Shown: one piece after another, positions 14,841 through 21,799 of the stretch
Position numbering within the stretch: position 1 is the first letter of the stretch
Layout of the letters: each line of letters opens with the position of its first letter
Assembly: GCA_002469895.1 (NCBI GenBank)
Contig: DKOA01000027.1
Span: 1 to 28,888, forward strand
Direction of reading: 5' to 3'
Length of the DNA: 28,888 nt
Source: Opitutia bacterium UBA7374
GTDB lineage: Bacteria; Verrucomicrobiota; Verrucomicrobiia; Opitutales; Coraliomargaritaceae
The notes under the pieces: model-generated
The model's input: only the letters and a program-made list of their open reading frames with translations
Told to the model about the DNA's origin: nothing
Databases searched by the model: none
Position numbers and translations under genes: made by a program

Positions 14841-14861
14841 GTCATATTTTTGGATTACTGC

Positions 14862-14867
14862 AGGAGA
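14862..14867 (+). promoter_or_regulatory. Strong ribosome binding site of the SET-domain gene
   Basis: AGGAGA ends 6 bases before ATG at 14874. It is the only clear Shine-Dalgarno at any start in this window and fixes the start at 14874 rather than the TTG at 14850, which would place the AGGAGA inside the coding sequence. Confidence 0.75.
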
Positions 14868-14873
14868 AAGATA

Positions 14874-15413
14874 ATGCCTAAAAAACTTTATAAAGTAGGA
14901 GAATCCTCGATCCACCAGAGCGGACTTTTCGCAGCAGCCAAAATCAAGGAAGGCACGGATATCATCCAGTATGTCGGGGAAAAGATTACAAAGGAGGAGT
15001 CAAACCGGCGTGCTCTGGAATGGGAGGAATCTGCACGAAAGAGTGGCGACGGGCTGGTTTACATTTTTGAGCTGGATGATGCGTGGGATATTGACGGGCG
15101 CGAGGGGGATAATCCGGCGCGCTACATGAACCACTCCTGTGACGGTAACTGCGAAGCAATCAACTATGAGGGAGAGATTTGGATCACTGCGTTATGTGAT
15201 ATCAAGAAGGGAGAGGAGCTGGTGTACGACTATGGGTACGATATGGAGCATTTTCTGGATCATCCCTGCCGTTGCGGCACCAAAAACTGCATCGGTTATA
15301 TCGTTCGGGAAGACCAGCGCCACAAAGTTAAGAAGTTGCTTAAAGGGAAAAAGAAGAAGTCTTCCAAGGGATCCTTGAAAAAGCCCGCAGAGGCAAAGAA
15401 ACGGAAGAATTAG
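14874..15413 (+). CDS. SET-domain protein, probable lysine methyltransferase, with post-SET zinc motif and lysine-rich tail
   Basis: 179 residues. The SET fold uses S-adenosylmethionine to methylate lysines, best known on eukaryotic histones and also found in chlamydiae and other bacteria. Visible here are the N-terminal SET strand region with HQSGLFAAAKIKEG (14-27), the pseudoknot motif RYMNHSC (83-89), the catalytic Tyr region EELVYDYGYD (114-123), and a post-SET cluster C132-x-C134-x4-C139 that with Cys89 would form the cofactor-side zinc site. Residues 150-179 are dominated by Lys with Ser and Ala, resembling histone H1-like or Hc1 tails; the tail may bind nucleic acid or be an automethylation substrate (inference). 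The gene follows gpsA by 33 bases on the same strand. It converges with the oxygenase gene (stops 31 bases apart). The substrate cannot be read from the sequence. Confidence 0.88.
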   Translation: MPKKLYKVGESSIHQSGLFAAAKIKEGTDIIQYVGEKITKEESNRRALEWEESARKSGDGLVYIFELDDAWDIDGREGDNPARYMNHSCDGNCEAINYEGEIWITALCDIKKGEELVYDYGYDMEHFLDHPCRCGTKNCIGYIVREDQRHKVKKLLKGKKKKSSKGSLKKPAEAKKRKN

Positions 15414-15444
15414 AATTAGACCTTTTAGGCAATCGTTCCAGCGG

Positions 15445-16362
15445 CTATTTTAAGCCGATTTCGACCAATCTCTCTTCGAGGAACTTTTGGCCGGTGGTGT
15501 CCGGAGCTTCGTTGCCGTCTCGAAATTGCGACAGGCAACTCAGTACGGCATCGGGCCGTGGATGCAGGAAAAAGGGCATCGAGAAGCGCCGCTCCCGTGA
15601 GTTGTCAGGGTTAACCACGCGGTGAATGGTCGCCGGTATGTGGTCGTTGGTGATACGAGCAAGCATGTCTCCGGCGTCAGCAATAATGGCATCACCGGGG
15701 GCTTCAATTTCTCGCCATACATTATCGCGCCCCAGTAGCTCCAAGCCGGTGGCACTGGCGGATACGAGCAGTGTGATCAGATTGATATCGCTGTGTGCGG
15801 CTGCGCGAATAGATTGAGGGTCTACGTCAGTGGCGATTTCCGGGTAGTGCAACAAGCGCAGGATGGAATTACCGCCCGATGCGATCTCTTCGAAGTATTG
15901 CTTCGATACATTGAGCGGTTCGGTCAGTGCTTCCAGTAATAATAATCCTGTTGTATCTAGTGCTTCAAAGAGCCAACCCACATCCTCTTTAAAATCCGAT
16001 AGATTTTCCGGCCACACATTGGGCTCGATCGAATCCCTCCCGACATGCCAGAATTCTTTTAAGTCAGCGGCTTTGGATCCCTTAGCATGCTCTTTTCCGT
16101 AGGGAGTGAACCCGCGTTGGCCGCCACTGCCTACAATATATTTATTTTTCTCTTCATTAGGCAGATCAAAAAAAGCAGTGACTGTAGCGTAGGCTTTGTG
16201 CAGTCGGCTCAAATCAATGCCGTGATCCGTCAATATAATAAAGCCGGTGTCTTTTAAACTTTCATACAAACGGGTGCGGAATGCCTGCTTCTCTGCTTCA
16301 TTGCCTTTCAGGTAGCTGGATAGTTGGAGAGTGGTCACAGTGGTAGCGCTATGTTCTTTCAT
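15445..16362 (-). CDS. 2-oxoglutarate/Fe(II)-dependent oxygenase, isopenicillin N synthase family
   Basis: 305 residues with the two-part architecture of this family. The N-terminal non-haem dioxygenase region (about 8-125) contains GFIILTDHGI (40-49) and RGFTPYGKEHAKG (83-95). The C-terminal jelly roll holds the iron ligands His190 and Asp192 in AAHSDINLITLL and His247 in IHRVVNP, with Arg259-x-Ser261 (RFS) as the 2-oxoglutarate clamp. Family members hydroxylate, desaturate or cyclise small molecules; the sequence does not tell which. It stands alone on its strand between the SET gene and the divergent udk, so context gives no pathway. The ATG has no clear Shine-Dalgarno. A small palindrome (CGGCT, 6-base loop, AGCCG at 15442-15457) covers its stop codon but has no T-tract. 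Confidence 0.85.
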   Translation of the reverse strand: MKEHSATTVTTLQLSSYLKGNEAEKQAFRTRLYESLKDTGFIILTDHGIDLSRLHKAYATVTAFFDLPNEEKNKYIVGSGGQRGFTPYGKEHAKGSKAADLKEFWHVGRDSIEPNVWPENLSDFKEDVGWLFEALDTTGLLLLEALTEPLNVSKQYFEEIASGGNSILRLLHYPEIATDVDPQSIRAAAHSDINLITLLVSASATGLELLGRDNVWREIEAPGDAIIADAGDMLARITNDHIPATIHRVVNPDNSRERRFSMPFFLHPRPDAVLSCLSQFRDGNEAPDTTGQKFLEERLVEIGLK

Positions 16363-16449
16363 ATTAATGTATTGTGTTTGTCGCGAATTTTAGGTGGTTA
16401 CAGTTAGCTTTCCGATTGATAGAGCCAAACTTTGGACGATTCACACAGA

Positions 16450-16479
16450 CAGACAACTATTCATTTTTGTGTTTATAAA
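16450..16479 (+). promoter_or_regulatory. Candidate promoter of udk-nupC
   Basis: CAGACA (16450-16455) and TATAAA (16474-16479) are 18 bases apart, matching sigma-70 hexamers at 4/6 and 5/6. Transcription would begin near 16486, downstream of the TTG at 16432, which supports the udk start at 16525 and leaves a leader of about 39 bases. Prediction by eye only. Confidence 0.35.
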
Positions 16480-16524
16480 AAACTCAGCAGCACACCTTGG
16501 GCTTTGGAGTCGCCTTCCTCAGAG

Positions 16525-17160
16525 ATGAAGGGTTTACCCATACTGATTGGTATTTGCGGTGCTTCCGGTTCGGGTAAAAGTTACCTTTCCGAGAAATTGT
16601 CTCTCGAGTTGAGGCAGTCGTACGGGCATCTTTCTATCGAACAGTTTAGCCTGGACCGCTACTATTTGGGGGCAGAAGAAAAAACGAGTGCCGAGCGTGC
16701 GAAACACAATTTTGATCATCCCGACGAGATCGACTACACATTATTTGAAGAGCATCTTACTCGTTTGCAGGCTGGCCAACGGGTGCCTGTTCCGAATTAT
16801 GATTACGCCAGAAGTTGTCGCACTGAGAAAGTCGATTGGGTAGAGCCGTGCAGCGTGCTTCTCCTCGATGGCCTACACCTCTATTACAAGGAATCTATCC
16901 GCAATTTATTCTCGCTGAAAATCTTCGTGGACACGCCGTTGCCGCTCTGTGAGCAAAGGCGGGTGGAACGGGATGTGCTGGAGCGAGGACAATCGGAAGA
17001 AGTTGTTCGAGAGCAGTATAAAAATAACGTTATACCAATGTATGAAGCATTTATTAAACCGGTCATGGATCGCGCGGATATGGTTGTTTCCGGTGATCAC
17101 GAAGCATCCGTAAATATTCGCCTTCTTTGGCAGCGATTAGCCCCTCTACTCAATCAATAA
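16525..17160 (+). CDS. udk: Uridine kinase
   Basis: 211 residues from the ATG at 16525, matching the usual length of about 210. An upstream in-frame TTG at 16432 would add 31 residues with no family resemblance and lies before the candidate promoter. Udk phosphorylates uridine or cytidine with ATP or GTP in pyrimidine salvage. The P-loop is GASGSGKS (12-19), followed by FSLDRYY (41-47), NFDHPDEID (62-70), YDY (92-94), and the lid RRVERDVLERGQS (145-157). The usual Glu-Gly of the Walker B-like strand is LLLDGL here (Asp115), a conservative change. nupC begins 4 bases after the stop, so the pair is almost surely one operon: the transporter imports nucleosides and the kinase traps them. Another P-loop kinase of the phosphoribulokinase/uridine kinase group is possible but less likely. 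Confidence 0.88.
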   Translation: MKGLPILIGICGASGSGKSYLSEKLSLELRQSYGHLSIEQFSLDRYYLGAEEKTSAERAKHNFDHPDEIDYTLFEEHLTRLQAGQRVPVPNYDYARSCRTEKVDWVEPCSVLLLDGLHLYYKESIRNLFSLKIFVDTPLPLCEQRRVERDVLERGQSEEVVREQYKNNVIPMYEAFIKPVMDRADMVVSGDHEASVNIRLLWQRLAPLLNQ

Positions 17161-17164
17161 TATA

Positions 17165-18394
17165 ATGAATGTTTTCGTAGGTCTACTTGGAGCAATAGCG
17201 CTCTTCCTTTTTGCCTGGTTTTTATCCTCGGATAAAAAGAAAATTAATTGGAGGACTATTATCGTGGCATTTGCTCTGCAGGTTTGCCTCGGTGCGTTTG
17301 TTATTTATGTGCCTTTCGGGAAAGCGCTTGTGAGCGGGATGTCTTCCATTGTTACTGATTTATTGGAACAATCAAAGTCGGGTGCTCAATTTGTTTTCAG
17401 TGATCTGGCAGATGAAAAATCGAGTTTTTATTTCGCCTTTCAGGTGTTGCCGGTGATCGTTTTCTTTTCCTCTTTGGTATCCGTGCTCTATCACTATGGG
17501 ATCATGCAGTTCCTCATCCGTACAATTGGAGGGTGGCTGCAATTTCTGCTGCGCACCAGCCGAACGGAATCTATGGTGGCGGCAGCAAATATGTTTCTCG
17601 GGATCACCGAGTCGCCGCTTACGGTGAAGCCGTATCTCTTATCAATGACGCGCTCACAGTTATTTGCCGTTATGGTCTGCGGACTGTCTTCGGTAGCTGG
17701 GTCAGTTTTAGCCGGTCTGGTGGCAATGGGTATATCGCTTGATTATTTGATCACCGCTGCCGTTATGGCCGCGCCGGGCGGCTTGATGATGGCAAAGTTA
17801 CTGGAGCCGGAGACAGACTTGGCCACGAATGAATCCTCCCAAAGCAAAGAGGCCGATGTTGTTGTCGAAAAATCCAGTAATGTCTTTGAGGCGGCAACAA
17901 ATGGTGCGAGTTCAGGCTTAGCTTTATGTCTCAACATTGCTGCCATGCTCATCGCATTTATTGGCATCATTGCACTGCTTAATTTTATCCTTGGCTGGGT
18001 CACCAGCCTGGTCGGTTTTAGCGGCATGACGGTTCAAGTGCTTCTGGGCTGGGTCTTTTCACCGATCGCCATCCTTCTCGGGGTCCAGCCCAGCGAAGCC
18101 AATGTAGTCGCCAGCTTGATGGGCCAAAAGGTCATCTTTAATGAGTTTGTGGCCTTTGCCGACTTTGTGCAACTCAAGGAGACACTGAGTATAAAGAGTC
18201 AGGCGATTGCCACTTTCGCACTCTGTGGATTTGCTAACTTTTCTTCAATTGGAATTATGTTGGGTGGCCTCAGTATTATGGCTCCTTCCCGCAAGCCTGA
18301 GGTCGCGAAGCTGAGTTTACGGGCTCTTATTGCCGCTACGATGGCAAATTTCATGAGTGCCGCCATCGCCGGTATCTTTATACAATTTGCTTAG
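17165..18394 (+). CDS. nupC: Concentrative nucleoside transporter (CNT/NupC family)
   Basis: 409 residues with roughly ten hydrophobic segments, the CNT size and layout of an inner-membrane symporter driving nucleoside uptake with Na+ or H+. Family motifs are MFLGITESPLTVKPYL (143-158), GLSSVAGSVLA (173-183), FNEFVAF (325-331) and CGFANFSSIGI (354-364). The base-contact motif, usually GQTE in bacterial pyrimidine-type CNTs, reads GITE here (146-149); in human CNTs the residue in the Gln position helps set purine or pyrimidine preference (Met in CNT2). A polar stretch at about 213-240 is a cytoplasmic loop. The start ATG lies 4 bases after the udk stop. The gene converges with glmS across a 171-base gap. 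Confidence 0.93.
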   Translation: MNVFVGLLGAIALFLFAWFLSSDKKKINWRTIIVAFALQVCLGAFVIYVPFGKALVSGMSSIVTDLLEQSKSGAQFVFSDLADEKSSFYFAFQVLPVIVFFSSLVSVLYHYGIMQFLIRTIGGWLQFLLRTSRTESMVAAANMFLGITESPLTVKPYLLSMTRSQLFAVMVCGLSSVAGSVLAGLVAMGISLDYLITAAVMAAPGGLMMAKLLEPETDLATNESSQSKEADVVVEKSSNVFEAATNGASSGLALCLNIAAMLIAFIGIIALLNFILGWVTSLVGFSGMTVQVLLGWVFSPIAILLGVQPSEANVVASLMGQKVIFNEFVAFADFVQLKETLSIKSQAIATFALCGFANFSSIGIMLGGLSIMAPSRKPEVAKLSLRALIAATMANFMSAAIAGIFIQFA

Positions 18395-18432
18395 TTTCTA
18401 TCCCTCGTTTGTTAGGTCATTAGATCGTCGGT

Positions 18433-18532
18433 AGGCATTCGCGATCGATTAGAACAATCGCTTGGGCGCTGCTGAAAGCATTATGAAATTTCATTTTTGA
18501 ACGCGCAGCTGTTAGGGCGCGTAGGAATGCCT
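18433..18532. repeat. Long-span inverted repeat between nupC and glmS stops
   Basis: AGGCATTC at 18433-18440 is exactly complementary to GAATGCCT at 18525-18532. The pairing extends by a further GCG/CGC step if a 3-base bulge is allowed. The 84 bases between contain smaller palindromes (ATGAAATTTCAT at 18483-18494; CGCGC and GCGCG flanking about 10 bases near 18502-18521). The gap holds no gene. It may fold as a shared 3' end for the two converging transcripts, but no classic GC stem with T-tract is seen. Confidence 0.3.
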
Positions 18533-18565
18533 GCAAATTATTTTGGCAACCTGTTTTACTGCCAG

Positions 18566-20413
18566 CTATTCCACCGTGACGGACTTGGCTAAGTTGCGAG
18601 GTTTGTCGACATCACAACCCCGCTCGAGGGCGATGTAGTAGCTAAGCAGCTGTACGGGTATACTCATCAGGATGGGTCGCACGATATCGTGGCTCTCCGG
18701 TACTTTGATGAGGTCGTCGATGATTTCTGCGGGCAGATCACAGTCTTCACTGGCGACGCAGATGATCGGTCCTTTTCTCGCTTTCACTTCCTGCATGTTG
18801 GCTAGGCTTTTCGGGAAAATACCGCCCGAGGTGGCGAGGAAAACGCTGGGACATTCGGGACTGATTAGAGCGATCGGGCCGTGCTTCATCTCTGCGGCTG
18901 GGTAACCTTCCGCATGAATATAAGAAACCTCTTTGAGCTTGAGGGCGCCCTCCAAAGCAATGGGGAACATCAATTGCCTGCCCAGAAATAGGAAGTCTTC
19001 TGCTTGGGCATACTTTTTCGCAATGCTGGCAATGTGATCACTCTGCCCGAGGATTTCCCGGACTTGCTTGGGTAGTTCTTTGAGCGCTTCCACTATTTGA
19101 GTGCCTTGATCAAAGCTTAGATTACGAATGCGTCCCAGATAGAGCGCAACCATGGCAGCGAGCATGACTTGTGAAGTGAAGGCTTTGGTCGAGGCTACGC
19201 CGATCTCAGGGCCGGCATGTTGGTAAATGCCGCCATCACATTCTCTGGCTATAGTTGAGCCGACGCTGTTATTGATTGAAAGTGTACGGTAACCTTTACG
19301 CTTAGCTTCGCGCAGGGCGGCGAGCGTATCAATGGTTTCCCCCGATTGGCTGATGGCGAAGACGAGGGTGTTCTTGTCCAGCGGGGCGTTCCGGTAGCGA
19401 AACTCAGAGGCGTATTCCACTTCCACGGGTATGCGGGCATAGCGCTCGATTAGGTATTCAGCTACCAGACAGGCGTGCCAGGCAGTACCACAGGCGATAA
19501 AAAGAATGCGATCAACGTTGCATAAGTCTCGTGGGCTCAGGTTCAGCCCTCCAAAAAAAGCGGTGCTGCCATCGTCGGAGAAGCGCCCGCGCATGCCGTT
19601 CTCGAGCGCGGTAGGCTGCTCAAAAATTTCCTTCTCCATGAAGTGCTGGAAGTCGCCGAGTTCCGCTTCAGACGTATCCCAATCCACTTGGTGGATAATG
19701 GCTTCCACGTCTTTACTGGAAGCACTGGTGATCGCAAATTCCTCCTTTTGGAGGTGCACGACTTCACCGTCGTTCAGGTAAATTACGTTTTGGGTGCATT
19801 GAGTAATCGCATTGACGTCAGAGGCGATCAGGTTTTCCCCCTTGCCGATGCCAACAATCAAAGGGGAGCCCTTGCGGGCGCCAATCAATTCATCCGGATA
19901 GTCTGTGCAAATGACGGCAATACCATAGGCGCCTTCAACGTGGCGAAGGCTCTTACGGACAGACTCGAGAAAGCGACTCTTCCCCGCCACCTCGGGTTCT
20001 TTGGCATAGTGGTAGGCAATGAGGTTGGCCAGTGCCTCGGTATCTGTCTCTGATTGAAAGGTGTAGCCTTTTTCGATCAGGAATTTCTTCATGCTCAGAT
20101 AGTTTTCGATCACGCCATTGTGGACGACGGCGATCTTTTCATCACTACTGACATGGGGGTGAGCATTTTCTTCGGTGACATCACCATGTGTCGCCCAGCG
20201 GGTATGACTAATCCCCAATCTGCCTCCCGGCGAGTTGCCAAGAGCCTTTTCCAACTCGGCTACGCGGCCGGTGCGGCGGGTGGTTTCGAGCCCCTGCCCG
20301 TTCATTATGGCCATACCTGCGGAGTCGTAGCCGCGGTATTCGAGGCGCTTGAGCCCGTCGAGCATGACACTTCCCGCACGATCACGGCCGATATATCCAA
20401 CAATTCCGCACAT
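18566..20413 (-). CDS. glmS: Glutamine-fructose-6-phosphate aminotransferase (isomerizing)
   Basis: 615 residues counting from the ATG that encodes Met-Cys-Gly-Ile-Val (20411-20413). The enzyme needs Cys at position 2 as the N-terminal nucleophile after Met removal, so an ATG seven codons upstream (20434) is rejected. GlmS makes glucosamine 6-phosphate from fructose 6-phosphate and glutamine, the entry to peptidoglycan and LPS amino sugars. The glutaminase domain (1 to about 230) has YRGYDSAG, HTRWATHG (70-77) and HNGVIEN (98-104). Two SIS sugar-isomerase domains follow, with CGTAWHA (308-314) and SQSGET (355-360). The C-terminus ends DKPRNLAKSVTVE with the catalytic Lys at 610, exactly as in E. 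coli. The leader to the divergent glgC is only 84 bases and is too short and too plain for a glmS ribozyme. Confidence 0.97.
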   Translation of the reverse strand: MCGIVGYIGRDRAGSVMLDGLKRLEYRGYDSAGMAIMNGQGLETTRRTGRVAELEKALGNSPGGRLGISHTRWATHGDVTEENAHPHVSSDEKIAVVHNGVIENYLSMKKFLIEKGYTFQSETDTEALANLIAYHYAKEPEVAGKSRFLESVRKSLRHVEGAYGIAVICTDYPDELIGARKGSPLIVGIGKGENLIASDVNAITQCTQNVIYLNDGEVVHLQKEEFAITSASSKDVEAIIHQVDWDTSEAELGDFQHFMEKEIFEQPTALENGMRGRFSDDGSTAFFGGLNLSPRDLCNVDRILFIACGTAWHACLVAEYLIERYARIPVEVEYASEFRYRNAPLDKNTLVFAISQSGETIDTLAALREAKRKGYRTLSINNSVGSTIARECDGGIYQHAGPEIGVASTKAFTSQVMLAAMVALYLGRIRNLSFDQGTQIVEALKELPKQVREILGQSDHIASIAKKYAQAEDFLFLGRQLMFPIALEGALKLKEVSYIHAEGYPAAEMKHGPIALISPECPSVFLATSGGIFPKSLANMQEVKARKGPIICVASEDCDLPAEIIDDLIKVPESHDIVRPILMSIPVQLLSYYIALERGCDVDKPRNLAKSVTVE

Positions 20414-20497
20414 TAGACTTCTATTGATCGGCAAGAGCGTTTAAAAATCAAGACTATATAGAAGAGCATTGATTAAGGGTAGATTAACCCAAAACAG

Positions 20498-21799
20498 ATG
20501 AAAAAAAGAAAAATTGTATGTATTATCATGGGTGGTGGCCGTGGTTCCCGTCTTGTACCGCTCACCCGGGAACGTTGTAAGCCGGCCGTTCCCCTAGCCG
20601 GTAAATACCGTCTGGTTGATATCCCGATCAGCAATTGCCTAAACTCCGGCTACAACGAGATCTATGTATTGACGCAGTTTAATACGGCTTCTTTGCACCG
20701 GCATATTCAAGAGGCCTATAAATTTGATCCATTTGCCGGCGGGTGCGTTGATATCCTCTCAGCGGAACAAACGGATAAGGATGGTGGCTGGTATCAAGGG
20801 ACGGCAGATGCGGTTCGCCAGAACTTGAATCACTTTGGTACGATGCATGAAGGTGACCTCTTCATTATCCTTTCCGGCGACCAGCTATTTCGCATGGATC
20901 TGGCGGATGTGGTGCGTTCGCATGATGCGAGCCGCGCCGATGTAACATTAACGGCCAAGCCGATGGGCTTGGACGAAGCCGAGGGTCTCGGATTAATGCG
21001 GGTGGATGATTCGCTGGAGATCACAGAGTTTGTGGAGAAGCCAAAAGATCCGGCAATCATTGAGGGGCTGTCAGTGGGCGAAAGTGTGACCCGCCGGATG
21101 AAAGATCCCGGAGCGGACAGCTATTGCCTGGCTTCTATGGGCATCTATGTGTTCAACGCCGAGGCATTGTCCGATGCGCTGGATTCGGAGTACACTGATT
21201 TCGGCAAAGAGGTCATTCCCAATCTGCTCGGTCAGATGAAGCTGTGCAGTTACATCTTTGACGATTACTGGGAAGATATCGGTACGGTGAAAGCCTTTTT
21301 CGAGTGCAATCTGCGACTGACTGATCCGGTGCCGCCCTTTAATTTTTATAATGAGGATTATCGTATCTTTACCCGAGCCCGTTACTTGCCGGCCTCCAAG
21401 GTCAATGCCTGCACGGTTGACCATGCCGTGATGGCTGATGGATGTATTGTCACTGATGCGCACCTCAATCGCTGCTCGCTCGGTGTGCGTTCAGTGGTCA
21501 ATCAAGGGAGTCTTTTGGACAACGTTGTTATGATGGGTGCTGACTTCTTTGAGACGGTGGACGATTTTGAGGAAAATCAGTCATTAGGGCGTCCCAACAT
21601 CGGGGTGGGTAAGGGTTGCCGCATACATAACGCAATTTTGGATAAGAATGTTCGTATTGGGGATAATGTAGTGCTCGATCCGGACGGCTTGCCGGATAAT
21701 TTTGGTCCGGACGTTGAGATCGCCATCCGCGACGGTATTGTGGTGGTTTGTAAAGATACAGTTGTCCCCGAGGGCTTTGTTCTAAAAGCCGAATCTTAG
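20498..21799 (+). CDS. glgC: Glucose-1-phosphate adenylyltransferase (ADP-glucose pyrophosphorylase)
   Basis: 433 residues. GlgC makes ADP-glucose from ATP and glucose 1-phosphate, the regulated first step of glycogen synthesis. The nucleotidyltransferase domain shows GGGRGSRLVPLT (12-23), the activator-site-like KPAVPLAGKYRLVDI (28-42), YQGTADAV (99-106), GDQL (127-130) and EFVEKPKDP (177-185). After about residue 300 a left-handed beta-helix with hexapeptide character follows (VDHAVMADGCIV, IGVGKGCRIHNAI, DKNVRIGDNVVL). Other glg genes are absent here. It is divergent from glmS. The start ATG has no close Shine-Dalgarno. Its TAG stop shares bases with the TAA of rnr on the other strand. Confidence 0.96.
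   Translation: MKKRKIVCIIMGGGRGSRLVPLTRERCKPAVPLAGKYRLVDIPISNCLNSGYNEIYVLTQFNTASLHRHIQEAYKFDPFAGGCVDILSAEQTDKDGGWYQGTADAVRQNLNHFGTMHEGDLFIILSGDQLFRMDLADVVRSHDASRADVTLTAKPMGLDEAEGLGLMRVDDSLEITEFVEKPKDPAIIEGLSVGESVTRRMKDPGADSYCLASMGIYVFNAEALSDALDSEYTDFGKEVIPNLLGQMKLCSYIFDDYWEDIGTVKAFFECNLRLTDPVPPFNFYNEDYRIFTRARYLPASKVNACTVDHAVMADGCIVTDAHLNRCSLGVRSVVNQGSLLDNVVMMGADFFETVDDFEENQSLGRPNIGVGKGCRIHNAILDKNVRIGDNVVLDPDGLPDNFGPDVEIAIRDGIVVVCKDTVVPEGFVLKAES

Noticed and set aside
14850..14873. TTG start adding 8 residues to the SET-domain protein
   Set aside because: The strong AGGAGA lies between this TTG and ATG 14874, so the ATG is the start.
16432..16524. TTG start adding 31 residues to Udk
   Set aside because: The added residues do not resemble the family, and a candidate promoter at 16450-16479 lies downstream of the TTG.
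19643..20053. 136-codon frame antisense to glmS
   Set aside because: Shadow of glmS coding sequence, with no independent support.
20414..20434. ATG start adding 7 residues to GlmS
   Set aside because: GlmS needs Cys immediately after the initiator Met; only the ATG at 20411-20413 gives this.
20414..20497. glmS ribozyme or riboswitch in the glmS leader
   Set aside because: The gap to divergent glgC is 84 bases, too short for the ribozyme core, and none of its conserved pairing is seen.
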